Notes under the pieces: generated by a model
Told to the model about the DNA's origin: nothing
The model's database searches: none
Seen by the model: the letters and a program-made list of their open reading frames with translations, nothing else
Translations under genes and position numbers: made by a program
Assembly (NCBI GenBank): GCA_013433145.1
Contig: CM024191.1
Span: 388,501 to 452,500 of the forward strand
DNA length: 64,000 bases
Source of the DNA: Ascaris suum
Lineage: Eukaryota; Nematoda; Chromadorea; Rhabditida; Ascarididae
Reading direction: 5' to 3'
In this document: positions 24,733-39,300 of the stretch, piece after piece
How the letters are laid out: each line of letters begins with the position of its first letter
How positions within the stretch are numbered: position 1 is the stretch's first letter

Positions 24733-25894
24733 CTGAGCAGTGAAACGCCATGGCATGGAGCGGTAAAACGACCGCAGCCAGAGAGAGTGAGCGTGGGTAA
24801 CGCCAGCCAAGGTGACAACTACCGCGTGGAATTTAAGCAGGTGGTGTTTACCAGCGTAAATTTTGGAATCACTCGCAGTTGATGTCGTGAAATCACTGCT
24901 GAGAGACCTGCTGACTTATATCTTCCATTTCTGGGAAACCTAAAAACATTTAAAAGTCAGTTGTTCCTCTCGTTCTGAGCCGCCTACTTCCATCTCATTA
25001 CTAAAGAGACTGTTGCTCCCTCGAATTCCCTCTTCAACAGTTTTTCTTGGCTCTTTTCTCGTTTCCGGCTTGTTACAATATGCAAGACAGCTTAGAGCTC
25101 AAGCTTCATGTTTGAACCTTTGAAGCAAATAGCATTGCGAAGTTGATTATGTGAGAAAGTTGGCTTCTGTATATAACTCAACCTTCTAAGTCATTCGACT
25201 CCAATTTGTTAATAATAGGTCATCATATGAGTGCGCCCTAGTCATTCTATAACCAGCTCATTAGGTAAACACTCTAGACCACTTCTACATATCACAGCCA
25301 GGCGATAGTGCAAGGCCTGTGTTCCTGAACGAGACATTCACATATTTTTGGCACTCTGTGACCATCACCTGCACTTCATGTTTACTTGCTGCTCGCCATA
25401 GAAAGAATAGAATCTTAGGGCATAGAATTGGCTGCGCTTTCTTTGGTCATCCTTAGTTCCCTTTCCGAAATATTCACTAGTGCCTGGCCCTATTAATATC
25501 ACAGGGAGAATAAGCGAGGAAGCCTAGCCTACTAGGGCAGCTGTTAGAGCCGAGCCCGGGTATAAAACGGATCGCTTTCGTTCTCCGTAGATAGGCTGGG
25601 CTCGTTCTTCACGCCGCCTTCACACAAGTTATGATTGTACGTTCTAGGTACTGCTCAAATGAGTACAGTACAGATCCATTCCCCACTCTCGACCATGCAA
25701 CGCAGATTGCAGATTCTTTGGAAGCATGAATGAAAATATTTCGAATGAATCAATGGATGAAGTCGCCTCAATTTCGATAATAAGAAAAGCGTAGTGCGCA
25801 TTGAACCACTCGGTGGGGCACATCGCAAAACGGAACTAACGGCAACATTATGAAATAAAACTGTTCTAATTTGGACTTGAGTACACGCTGTTGC

Positions 25895-26008
<114 letters not shown>

Positions 26009-27519
26009 CGTGAGCATGATTTTCTTTGCAGAAGGGAGAGGATAGCACATAAAATGACGAAATTTCATGCGGGCATATTTTTATATACGCGTATCGTGTC
26101 GCAAGATGGTAATGTTTTTATGCGCTTCAACACAGGGCACATTTAGCGGTCGTAGAGCAGACGGAAGGAGTCGATATCTTGAATCGAATGGTAGATACTG
26201 TCATTCTTTTTGTGCCAACTGTAATAATCCAAAATTGGAAGCGAATCATTCCAACTTTTCATAAACACATTAGTTATCATTGTGAAATCCAACAGAAATC
26301 CTTTTAACCGCTTTCAGAATCGGCTTTTTGCGAAAAGTGAGCAAAAATTGTGTTAAATAGTACAAGGATTACACCAGTAAATAGAAATGAACGAAGTGCA
26401 CTCTAGAAGCGCCTTGAAAGTGGAGATCATTTGCCGGGCTATAAATACATAGCACAGAGAGGGCATGCATCAATAAACACTAACGTTTAGTCGAGTTTTT
26501 TAGACGACTCGAACTCGAGCTGTTTATGGTCTTATTCTGCCTGAATTAGCCCGTTTGTGCACGCGCTTGTTATTCACGATTTCTTGAGAAATGCAGAGAA
26601 CTATATTTGTTAAAACAGTCTTGAATCTTAAGTGAGGAAGATGCGCATGCTATGTTTGGTCGGGTGATTTCTCAATGTGCTCAAAGTGCTTAAATTAGTA
26701 ACCACTCCTGGATGCTTCGACTGGTTGTGCATCATAACGCTTCATCCAGAAATGGATTGGTTTGTTTTATGCGCAACAAGCTGTTTGCTGTTAGATGTTT
26801 ATTCGCACTAACGGTTTGTTGTTTGGCAGGTAAGTGAGGAAGGTGTCTGTTTGAAACTTGAGTTGAAGAGCTCCTTTTGAATTATTTCTTGCTTGCAAGC
26901 AAGGTTCAGGTGAATGCAAAAGTTGAGTGACCTAGAGTGTAGGCATGACAATCATAATCAAGACAATTTAAATATAAATTGAAGAGTTTTCTCGAATGTC
27001 CTAATACAGTCCTATCTGAAAGCAAATTTCTCCCTCCCTTACTTCCTGTTTCTTGAAGCAGTATATTCCGCTTATACTGTTTCTAATGATTGCTGAATGC
27101 TCAATTCCTAGTGTCTTTGCTCATGGCAATGGCTTTGCAGGTGATTAGAATATTCAGTTCATTGCAAATACTGAATTAAAGTCAATTCAAAGTCAGCTCG
27201 GGCTTTTCAGAAACGTTGCGCGAGAAATGTATTTCTTTCAGCTCTGCCAAGTAATTTTGTTATGTCCCTGGTTCAATAAAGAATGCATATAAGTAAATGA
27301 AAACTAAATTTAGCAGGTTACAGCTTTTTTCAGTTTAGTAGCTAGGTATAAACGAGAGAATGAAACGATAGAATGTTATATAGCAGTCCTATAATTCAGA
27401 GCGGGCTTATAAAAGCACATTTTAAACTCAAAATAACCATGCACTTACATAACATGACACCTATGTAACGCCGATGAAGGAGGAGAGAGATGTCGGCAGA
27501 GGAATTCCATTTCATGCAG

Positions 27520-27731
27520 TTTCGCTAGTTGCCATTGATAGTGACCGAAAGCTTGCCAAACGCTCAGATTGTAATAGTGTTACCCCAGTGCAGCAGGGAG
27601 TTCTACTCGGAGAGGATGCGATTGAAGAACCAGACATGCGAAATATACGATATCCTATCTTGAAAGAGTTTCCGCTTATAAATATGCGCGAAACGTGGAT
27701 TCGCAGCAAGAAAAATTTCTCTTCTTTTTGA
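27520..27731 (+). CDS. Candidate terminal exon, unrecognised
   Basis: The acceptor CCATTTCATGCAG precedes 27520. The frame then runs 69 codons to TGA at 27729-27731. The peptide is polar and balanced (VAIDSDRKLAKRSD, VQQGVLLGEDAIEEPD, LKEFPLINMRETWIRSK). Codon use is plausible, but no upstream exon of matching phase was found and the opposite strand is also open. Confidence 0.27.
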
Positions 27732-29508
27732 TAGCACAGAATCGTGAAATTATTTCGAAATTCACTGTGAGGGCATATTTTGCATCCCAAATCTTTGAGG
27801 ATTCAATGTTGGATTTGCTGAGGCAGTCATTTTGTTCCAGATCTTTGGCTCTACAGCGTTGAGGTTTTCTAGAGCACTGATTAGCCAAAGTTGTCCAAAA
27901 TATAAACTTCGTTAATTTTGCATATGCAAGCATCGGCATAACATAAACTTTCAGGAGGCCTGAAGTGTTGTCGAGTATGTGCATTTTATGCTCCAATTCA
28001 ACTCTTCCAACATAATGTTTGAGACTTTCCATACACTCAACAAAAAATATTAATAATGAGATAGCGTGATGCAATTTTACGACCCCACGTCGTATTATGA
28101 AAGAACACTGCTGACTGCTCTTTAAAACAATAAAAGAAGTCACTTCTTTGCAGCAGCAGGCAACTTATCTGCGTGGAACGACACCGCCACGTCGCCATAT
28201 CTCCGAATTGCCCAAGAGCGCTGCTATAGCACTACACTATCCGCCAAGGAAACAGGTATTCAACTCGTGCGTAATTTTATCGCTGCAATGCACCATTAAG
28301 TGACATTCACGAGTGGCAAATGACGAACTTTCAGCTAAAATATCAACTAGTCTTAAAATTATGTTAGTCATGAAGGCAAGTGAATAGTAATGAAGGCAAG
28401 TCACTGTTCATGAGGTGAAGTAGAGGAGGTGGGGAGCGAGTTGCAGCGTTGTGAGCACATAAATACCGCGCTCAGAGAATATGATTTGTACTGATAGTGT
28501 CGCAATAACACATGGTTGTTTCATTGAGACTATTAGCTCTTCTGAGAAAAAGAAAACGTGGGATGACGTCAGTGGAAAGTAACGAAGGCGAAGTAAAGCT
28601 AACTACGAGAGAAGCACGCGGCCACCATGACTAGTTTTATTTGCGCCTAGCAGTCTTCAATTTCATGAGTTTATATATGCCGATGGCATTTACGAGTGCC
28701 GAAATAAAAATTTTAGCAATAAAATAGTAGCGTTCACTATAACAGCTAAAGAGTAAGAAAAGACGAGAACATTTCTACATTGGTCTATAAAGAACGAATA
28801 CTTCATGGCAATGTGCACTGAACGTAACATAGAGGGCAGCAAGTGAACGATACTTAAACGGATGCAAGGTGCAATACAATTGCCAATTGTCACGTACACA
28901 TCTGTTTGTACACTGCAACATCAGTTAGTGTCATCAAATGGGGGAAAAACATATACTGGCGATATATCGGTTATATTATGCAACATGCCCGCAAAACGCC
29001 TTATTGCTATATCTTTCCCTTAACGAAGCCTAGTTTATCAGAATGCTGTGTTACTAGATTCTTGGCCATTTAAAGATATCAATCGATGCAACTCTCATTC
29101 TTCGTTTCTCCACACATCGTTTCCGCCTTCACATTTTGTTTTCTTCGGGGTTTCTTTTTCCGATCCTGCCTCAGCCAATTCGTATTCCGAGTAGGAGTAT
29201 GAATCATTCCCTTTCATGCCTCAGTTTCTTTTCCGTTTATAAACAGCACCAGACGCCATCGATTGCCACCATATAAGTAGCAATGATATAGGCAACTGTA
29301 ACCGCAATCTTACATAAACACCCTCTGCCCGCCTCCCCACCTCGCCCGATAGTTTTAGGCGATACGGAAGCATTCGTCATAGAAGAATGCACACGCCGTA
29401 TATTCACTTCTATGCCACCCTTTAAAAGTACATCCGCAGACGTCGTGATTAATCTTTACTTTTTTCAGAGTGCAGACAATAAAAATTTCCATTCGATCAG
29501 CCGAAACT

Positions 29509-29523
29509 GTGTGTGTGTGTGTG
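29509..29523. repeat. (GT)n microsatellite
   Basis: Seven GT units followed by GGC. Confidence 0.85.
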
Positions 29524-30167
29524 GCATGTCTCCTGGAACGATACCAAAAGATTGAAAAGAATGTGCATTTAAGATCTAGGGAAGCAAAAATAGTTGAGAG
29601 AAGAGAAGTAGCCAAAATGCATGCACTTGAGCTAAGGAATGAGGAACGCTCTCTCAGCTGGGAGAGCTAGGCGCTTATGAAGGGAGAAAATGCAGTTGCT
29701 TTCATTTTCTTCAGGTATTTCGTCCAGGTAAAATTTTTATTTGTTCTCTCCCATAGGAACTGTGGCTAATAGAATAGTCTGATTTCCAGATTTGAATCCA
29801 GTGTTGGTGATTCTGTAAAAGTCACTTCTAATTTTAACGGGCAGAAAATTGATGCTGTCCCGTGTGACTTTATTCCGCGCATAAATTACTGTATGTATAT
29901 GAAACGTTAAATTCATCAACGAACTAAACAGTTTCATTATTAGTTTGGAGGGAGAAGGCACGAAGATGGAATAGGAGACAAGTTAAAAGACGAAAACAAG
30001 GGAAGCTCGAGACAAATGAGAAGTCGGAGGGATCATTGCAAACGTATTACTCCTTCCATACCTTTGACATGCTCGTAGCTTAAATCTTCTCACCAGATAC
30101 AGTATAAACCCCGCCTTTTCCCTGCAGTGGACGAAGTCTCAAAAAGTACATAAAATATGTGTGATGT

Positions 30168-30386
30168 ATGCAAGGTCAGAAAAACTTTCGGAATATCCTT
30201 AAGACGTCATCTCCACTGCCTGAAGTGAAGCAGCATCGAATCTATGATCGAGGGCACGTCTTTTCGAAATCTTGGAATCCAGAGCGATATATCTGCTACG
30301 AAACGCCACCGGACGTTGACAGCGATGCATCCGTACCCACTCAAATCGACGACTATGGTCTCGACCCATACAAGAAGTTCTATCAC
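30168..30386 (+). CDS. Large gene, putative first coding exon
   Basis: Preceded by CCTTTTCCCTGCAG at 30114-30127, a good cis- or trans-splice acceptor, and a 40-base leader. An earlier ATG at 30164 opens only a short out-of-frame ORF. The frame gives MQGQKNFRNILKTSSPLP, HRIYDRGHVFSKSWNPERY and an acidic stretch TPPDVDSDASVPTQIDDYG. The end at CAC|GTTGGT is weak but is the option whose phase fits 31274; the frame stays open to about 30,476 and contains a CA-repeat there. Confidence 0.45.
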
Positions 30387-33300
30387 GTTGGTTTTCACCA
30401 GTTTCAAAAGAATAACTATCACACACATACGCACACACACAGGTCAACTTGCACAGTCAGAGATGAAGCCTGTTGATTGACTGTTATTATCCCATCAAGC
30501 GTTGCACCTCGCCAGAAGCACAAAGCATAGAATTGTACGTTTTTGAGCACAGCTTTGCTTCGTGTAGTCAAACTCTTCGGCTCGAGACTCATTATTTGCG
30601 CAGGAGCAGGAAATAATTTGCACTTAATGGATTTTTTAACGTGGGAAAAAAGATTTGTCAGTGTTGTTCGATGTTTAATTGTACGCATCATGCAATATAT
30701 CGGATGGCGAGCTCTCTTACGCCAGTTGATTGCAAATTTATTACACCCTCATACGTCCTATGAAATTCTATGAAATTCTCGCAAGCAGTGCCAATCCCAA
30801 ATCCCATTTTTTAATGCTTAGGTGAGCATTCAGTGAAGATAATTGATATGAATACTTTTGTTTCGCAAATAATCCTTGGTAAAGGCTCGCACATGTCAGT
30901 TGATATGTTGGCACATAGCCGCTATGGAAATGCACTACCAACGAGGTTATCATATCTGGCCGAGCATTCGAAAAGCTTGCCTGCTGTTTCATTTCTTCTA
31001 TTTTTTGTTGCACTTTCAACAGTTTTTGTTCATTGCCTGATACTTAGTTAAACATGCAGATATGCATCTGTTTGTTTTCGCGTGATTTCAAGTCCCGTTC
31101 TTATGGCAATCTGATATTTTGTTTTGGTTTTACCACCGTTAAATCTTGACTCTACGTACGCTCATCACCGTTCGTCCTTTATTTGAAAGAGCTTTGAAAC
31201 ATATTTTCGTCCTCTTTCATTTTTTGGTTTTGGTGAAAAACATACGTTTTTCACTTTATTCGAATTTCTTTAGGAGATGATGCGTGTCTTCGGCTCGGAC
31301 GCAAGGGTAAACGAACTACCGCAAGATAGTGCGACTGCGGTAGTCGATCGTCTCAACATTCGCCCCTTCTCGAAGCAGGTTCCTCAATTTTTACCCTTGT
31401 TGCACTCGAGATTTTTATGGTGACAGAGTTATTAGAGGTAGCTTAGTGGACTAATTAGCCGGACTGATTTTCTACCAAGACAGCACTTGGCTGCCCCTCA
31501 CTTTCATATGGCGGGCACCACTGTTGCACGTTATTGTCCTGCAGGCTTAGAACATCTGTGTTTTACTGTTTGCTAAATTTGGCGGTTTGGTGTGCTCGCA
31601 TATCGAAACATATCAGATGGCGGGCTCGTAAATCATGCTATTTTGCAGTACTGCAGAAGGAAAACCAGCCGGTTGCTTAAATGTCCAACAATTGGCGCAA
31701 CAACCCTTCGTTGTACTCATATTACCGACCGGTTGGGTGAAGGCAATCAGAAATATGCCGCAGAATCTCTGAATTATATGGAAATTTTCAGAAACATCGA
31801 TTCGCCTACATAAAATAAATTAGCTAAATTCTGCCGAGATGAATCAAAGGGATTAAGAAAATCGTCAGAAACGCTCTGCTTTGTGCGCTTATAACATAGA
31901 TTTTTGAGTTTCCTTGTGTCGTTCACGAGTTTCAACTCATTTTTCTTATATTAAAGGTTTTTTAAGACTCAGTCGTTTTCCCTCAGGCAGGACTCCTGGT
32001 GATGAAAATTATACCTAACGAATTCAAAACGATGACCTTTCTCATGATGACCTTGTAAGTTGAAAATATAACATCACATATGTGTACATGTAACATGCGG
32101 TTTTGGTCACTTTCCCTCCGCAAAGTGGGCGATTGCTTCTGAACAGATGGTGGAGGGAGGGCAAAAACGATGACCTATTCAGCAGACCACTGCAGAGGCC
32201 CTTTATGCTTTAGGCATCTTAGTTGAATTTTTTTGCCTGCTGCGATGAGGCTGGGACAAGAAAATGGCCTTGATCCAAGTAAGTACAAAAACACTGAGGA
32301 GAACTTGGACCGTTAAATATAAATAACTTTTCAAATCGGGTAGGTTAGATGCATATGTCATGGAATGCGTACAGCTAGCTGAATGTCTTTAGAGGGACAG
32401 ATAGAGAAAGAGAGACGGCGAGATAGAAGAAAGGACAAGAAAAACGAGGGAGGGAGGGATGAGAAGCACTTGTTTGTGTGCTCATATATGTGGCAACGCA
32501 CATTAACTGAACTCTAATACTTACTGCATACTGTCTAATTCTGTGGCTTTTTCCGCAAGCAAAGATGGATTTTAGCTGTTAACATGAAGCCAAGATATGT
32601 ATAAAGTGCGAAATCTCTATTGTCATTCGCAGTGCTTGGACGGCATTTTCTCATTCTACAGTTTCCCACCTCTCCTCGTCCCGTGATTGTGCTGTTGAGT
32701 ATGCTATTAGTCTGTGTCCTCTGAAGTTATGAATCTTAGACTGAGGCTAGGATTAGACCAAATTTAGGCTTGAGCATATATTTAAAAAGAGGGTCAAATA
32801 TGGCAGACTGAGTTCATCAGGCTGACGTTCACGAGGTGCCACCTCATTGTCATAACTTCAACAAGTTCATATATAAACGAGCGTCTTTGATTGTGATTCG
32901 CTACTTAGTTGTCAAAACTATTGCCCATCAGCAGACTTACATAGGATTCTTGAACCGTATTCGGGGACTTTCGGAACTGGTGCGAATCCCCTCAGAAGGG
33001 TGCGTATTTTCAATAAGAAAATGCAGCAACTTACTTTCATTAGTGAACAATGCCCTGTCGCTTCCGGGAGAAATGCGCCTGGTAATGCTGCTAATCCGCC
33101 TATACCGACAGCGAGGATTCTTAATGGTTTTTTCTAAGTTTTTAAACGCATGTTGGCGTCCACATGCTTCAGCTGCGATCTCCTCAAATCGTCTATGTTG
33201 TGTAGCTATCTAGGAAGTTTTCATTCGACAATTTCCTGTCGTTGTCATCTGGTTACAATGTGAACTGAACGGTGTAAAGTTCAGAGTCGTCTCCGATCTG

Positions 33301-36300
33301 TGAGGTCAATTATGAACAATACACATCATAAGTCTGCCAGTATTTCTTAATCAAGAGTTTTCTCGACGATGATTTGTCTTTAAGACTGATCAATGAGCAC
33401 TTTTTTTTTATTCCGTTCCCTTCAGCAGGTCGCTTCACGGTCAATCCAACGCAACAAACTCATATTCGATAAAAACACGTCATCTTATTGGCAACGACCG
33501 TTTGCTCCCACATCATATCAAAATGATCGTTTTTATGTATTTTATTGTCGCAAAGGCGCTTAACGCTTTCTCATGCATACATCATCTATCATTTCTAATG
33601 TTATTAAAAAAAAGCACTGTAAAAGAGATTATGGATACTAAACATTGCTGTAAAAAATGTCAAGGGCGAAAAATGACGGCAAGTGTGCGAAATGATTTCA
33701 TATATTGTGTATGCCGAAACCCACCTGGTGAACTGGCGAAACAATCGAAAATTTTGTATTTTGATTTGCGCTTTTCTGAGCCCTTGAAATCGACATTACT
33801 ATGCTTTGCGCATGATCGACCAAGTTCCCCACTCCCTTGCAAATCTGTGCGATAAATCACTACAGTAGCAACGCATCCGTAGAAATGAATGTATGAGCAT
33901 AGGTATTTTATGTGTTTCTGTAGGTTTACGTGTGCGTGCGTGTTTGTGCATTTGCGTATCCGTGTTTGATGTATGCGTTCCTCTCTGTTAGTGCTGCTTC
34001 AGATAGCACAAAAATGAAAGCGATAAAATTTGATCCGTATAATCGACATTATCAGTTAACTTGTTACATTAGTTGAACTCTCACCTACAAAGTGGTCACA
34101 TTGTTCGCTCACTCTTCGGTCGTATTTCAAATGTAATTTGCTTAGGGACTTACACAAGTGGATGTTTTCATAGGAGAGAGTAGTTAGATGCTATGTTCTT
34201 GTTCACATACGCAGTTTGCAAATTAGCATCAGCGAGATTCAGTGTTCATTGTTACTCGTATGGTTTCGTCTGGAAACAAATGAAAGCCGAATTTATGATG
34301 TGGAGAAGTGCACTATTGGATGACAAGCCGCAGCGTTTCTGACGGTGACCGATCACCTGCGAAGAGAAATTTGAATATTAGAAGCGGCTAGAAATTTGCA
34401 CATATTTTGCAGTGGTCAGATCTTCGCCTTAAGCTGGCGGCGTCATGAAAAACGAGTCTTCTTGAGATTTTGTATGGGTTAAAGAATGTCTGAAGTATGA
34501 AAGCATTATTTAATGCATCTTATCTCTGTGAGCTGTTAAGTTGTGAAATTGGTTTGTCATGTAAGGGGATGCAAAGTCATAAATCACATCAGCTCTTCTG
34601 TCGTACCTCTGCACTCACCCGAAAGCAAGCCAGTTGGCTTAACGAATTATCATAAAGCTTTTTTTAAAGCGATATTTTCTGTTCCTATTACGACAGCTCC
34701 ATTCTACCAGCGTCCTGCGTTTCTCTAAATTTTGCGAACATGCATGTTACGATTCATGTGAATTTGTGCGCATAAGACGTGTGTGTACGTTTCCGATGAG
34801 CTCAGAAAATTGCTCAGCAAAGCTGCAATCATCGATTATGTTTGGTCTTAACTGTTGACCAGGTAGATTTTGAGCCTAGAAGCTATAGATATTAGCATGG
34901 CTAAGAAATCATATCGCTTTGCACCCTCCCGACTTCCCTAATCGGTTTGAAAAAGGTCTGAGGAGCACTTTCAAAATGCCTCGAAAATTCGCTTAGAATC
35001 GCTTCGAGCCAGGAGCTGCAGCCTAGCACTTTGAACGCACACCGTTTTGGACTCGGCTACGAGCATTGACAGTTAGGAAGATTCTTCGTTGTCTCCTTAG
35101 GCTAGAAAAAAAGCCCTCTTCAGTACGTATTTGTTACGAACTGTTTAGGTGTTAACGTTTCTATTATCTTTGAAAGGAGTTTCAATATTTTATCGTTAAT
35201 GAGCTTTAAGTTCTCTTAGGATACAAAGTTCTTGAGGTTCATATTTCGCAGAAGTTTTGAAGAGCTGAAGTTCTCGTGCCTATCCATCACCTCCCCTTTT
35301 TCCTTCCCTCGCTCCGGCGTGCATACCCAAGGCCAGCGCTGTTTTTTATTTCACTTCCTTAGTGACTTCCCACTACTTATTATAATATCTAATTTCGGCT
35401 TCTTTCAGTGCATTTTTGGAATTTCTTTGCAGGAAACTGAGCGGAGTCGAGGTGCTGCATGTGTTTCTATGCATGTGCGTATAGTCTGATCTCGTAAGTT
35501 AGGAAGCAATAGGGCTTTGTGGAAACGAGGTAGCCGTAAAGTTGTCTCGCAAACTGCATTTCCTTCTGATTGACCACCTTCTTTATTATGAGTAGTGAAC
35601 AAAACCTTCTACAAAATTTATATGCAACTTTTATTCTGTGAATGGTTGGGCAAGGAATACAAAAACGATTGATTTTTGCTGAGGATTTGTGCAGCTAGTC
35701 GTTCGAACTAACGTGCTAGCAGACGTTTTTGTTCATCTTCATTCGTTGACAGCCGGCCTGTATAATCGGCGGATTTGTTCTTATGTAAACACTCATTATT
35801 GTAATTATCGAGCATTTTGTGGTCAGTGAGTTTGTTGGAGGCAAAATTCAAATGAATTCTGCCAAGAAAGTATTTCAGCCTCTGCCCTATTTTAATAGCG
35901 ATTAATCCAGCAGGGAATGAAAGAGTGCGAGAACTTATCTCAGCAGTTGCTTTTGCAGACCTATTACTTGGTTCACCTTTGTGTACGATGAAACCAGTGG
36001 AAATGAAACTTTCTCATATCTTAACTGACGCGACAGAAGTGTGCAAAAAGAGACGATATTCCATTAAGCATTGCTTTTCTGTGATCCGACCAGCGTAAAA
36101 CGAAAACCAGCCTGTTGTAAAATGCTGGCAGATTTTTTTTACCACCTTCATATATTTATAAGTTCTTTCGAAATTGATGGATCAGCATGAAATATGAAAC
36201 GGGTGGTCGCCTCATGACGTCAGTTATACCCGTCAAATTTCGTACTTCTATCTTTGATCGTCTGAAATCATTCGCAGGCACACCTAAGCATCGACATAGG

Positions 36301-39300
36301 GGCGTTATAATGCATTTTTGCAAAGCAGAACAAGTCGTCGCAGCCCGTTGCAGTTTTTGGTGTTGATGGCTGCAAGAAGCACTCGATTATGAATTTTTCT
36401 GTCGAATCAACCTCTTGACATTTCATTCCACGGCTCATCTCTTCCTTGCTTCTGTTCGTTTTTTGGACACTTACTGTTCGATCTCTGCATTTGAATATGT
36501 ACCAGTGGTCAAAACTGCCAAAATTTTCTAAACTTTCCATCAGAATTTTGAAACTCGAAAACTGTGTCTCAGGTCTAATATGAAGTTCGGAGAATGAAAT
36601 GAAATAGCTCAAAACTTTTCGCAGAATTTTTTTCTGCATATTCGTTTCAAATGTAGAGATTGAACTTGTTCAACCCGTCTTACAATAGAAGTTGTTATCA
36701 TTACTATGAGCTACTCTACCGATCGAAGAAAATAACCTCGCCAGAATTATTGAAACTACGAATTTTATAATTTTCTAGGAGCGGGTAGCTTACTTGAAAT
36801 ATTGAAGGAAATCCTTATTCGTAGTTCTGTGTTTACCTACTATTCTCCTTTCACTTCTATTCACGCTATCGCCATCTGCTGCTTAGATGCACCAACGCTG
36901 GACCAAAAACTAGTAGGTATTGCTACGTAAACGTAACGACTAAGAGACGTCTCAATAAAAACAGATGACCTGTAAACGTGACGAGCTGTTTGTTTTAAAT
37001 TATTAATAATAGAAACAGAGGCTATAAAAAGTTATCGCATTGTGCGTTCCATTATCGCTGTAGTTGCTCATATAAATAGCACTTTATGACATGATCTCGG
37101 ATGATTTCTTATGTACAGTTACAAGCAGAAACCTCTAAAAAATTTTTGAGCGGGTGGAAAAGCGCATCTGGGGAATTAGATAGATATGTATTTTTGACAG
37201 CGAAATAATAAATTGTAGAGGATAACATCTTCAGAGTTTAGTTCGTCCGACATGCATACTAATCTTATGCGGAAAAAATCATTTTTCTTTGCCCGAATAA
37301 TGTGAAATGAAACTTCATCCGCTGTGAAATGTATGAAAATTCTTTAGCAACTTAGAATGCCTATGAACTCTTTCAAATCTGATTGATCACTCTAAAGTAA
37401 AGAGGAGGCAAAAATCCTGATTTTAGGCGAAATACAGCTTGTTTTAGAACAAAACGGAATCGCAGATCTTACGGCACTTTCTATACCACTAACTGAAGAG
37501 ATGCGGTCCACCGAAAAGAAACCAGTCAGGGGGCAAACTCACGGTGTGGATTATACCACCAACTGTTGCCATCGTAGTTTCTGTCGTTCTCGAGTTGAAA
37601 CCATCGCATGATGCAGTTTTGTAAAAATTTGAGATGGTGCGTCAACTAACAACTCAGAACAGACTGTTAACAGAAAGGAATAAGTCATAATACTTCTGAC
37701 AGGTATGCTCTTTTGGTGAAGGTGTGCATGCGTTCTGAAAATCGAGAGCACCGAGACAGCGAAGAACTTAGCGACAGATTAAGTTCATTCCGAGCTTGAA
37801 TTGCGTGTTTAATAAATGCCTAAGGCAAAACGTTTGTGCAGTTCATTTCCAGAAGCTCACAAATGCGTCATCATATTTTTTCTGAGCGGTCTTATGTGTT
37901 TCGTCAGGTTCTACGGTTACCTGCCATTTGTTCTTTGAAGGAAATAGATATTTTTGTTTGACTCTATCCTTTCCTCTTTTGACTGTTTGTAGGGACTTGT
38001 TTGACGAGCGTCAATATAAGAAGAACGCATTTGCAATGGAAAATGACGAATCACATGATGAGAATGAAGCCTTTCATTTTTCATTAACAAAGTATAAAGA
38101 GCATTCGCCACTTTATACAGGCATCAGCTCTTTGATCAGAATTGGTGATTTGTACTTTGCTCGCTTTGCAAAAAAAAAAACCAAAACAACAATAAGCAGA
38201 CAAATAAAAAAAAACAGAACATTTCACGTCCACATGTCTCGATTAACTACGCCGATTTATGCGAAACTTCTAGAGCAAAAATCCAAACTGATTTAGACTG
38301 CTGGTTTAACAAATCGCCAGGTATCGTCACAGTATGATGACCAATGATTGAAGCATTTGTGGTCGAGTTCCGCTGCAGACACATTTTCTTTACAAGAGGT
38401 GTCAGTACGCGAAACCTGAAAGTCCATCTAGACAATGCCTTTGATAGAGCAAACCATATGGAAGGTGGTTTTATAACCTCGAAACTTAGGGGTTTTAGGT
38501 CTTGTCGCGAGTTCGTTCTTTCGCGTGCTCAGATCGCCACCATTTTCCACAGCTAAGCTTTCTGACAATGAACATGCTAATTTTGATGCTGTTGAGGTCG
38601 GATGTCAAATTTTGCAACTAAAGTTTTAGTAAGTGCACTATTCGAGGATAGCGTTTATTTTCAGTGCGAAAACGTTTTTGCCCGGCTGCCATGTTCGCAG
38701 ATCTATGCCTTCGGCGATAGCCGCAAGGTCTTTTTTATATGCATTGCACTACTGTGAAAAAAAAATCTAGCGCGCGTAACGAAACGTCGACTTCCAATTA
38801 AGCAGCGCATCTTGGCTAGGTATGCTTCATTGTGTATTCTTGAACAACATTGATTCTTGAAACTGATTGAACCGAATTAGGGTCGTTGGATCTGAAAGAG
38901 GCCAGGTATTTCAAAAGTGAATTTGTTTCCACCTGGGATTGTTTCATAGTTTCGGCTACCATGAAATTCACCTATTTCCTCCTCTCCACTCCTCCCCCAC
39001 ATTCCTCTTCTTCCCTCCCCCAAGGTCACCGCCGACGATGAGGAGGGTAAGACCAAGGGATTCGCAAAAATTGGGAGGGTAAGCTCAGTGATGCAGTAAT
39101 ATAATAAATCTGTTGTTGCGGTGAGGAAAGATGAATGTTCTGTTTTATTATTTGATAGTGTGCTCGGATACATGCACCGTCAGATATTCGCCTCAACGAC
39201 ACATGAGCAGTCAAGTAATGTGTAAAGATTTGAGTAATTGATTGCTTCTCAGTTGAAATCTGCAACGCTGTAGCACATAACGGTCTTGCAGCTTTTCGGT

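Noticed and set aside
27676..28143. 155-codon minus-strand open frame
   Set aside because: AT-rich composition, no clear splice support or motif, and about one frame of this size is expected by chance in the window.
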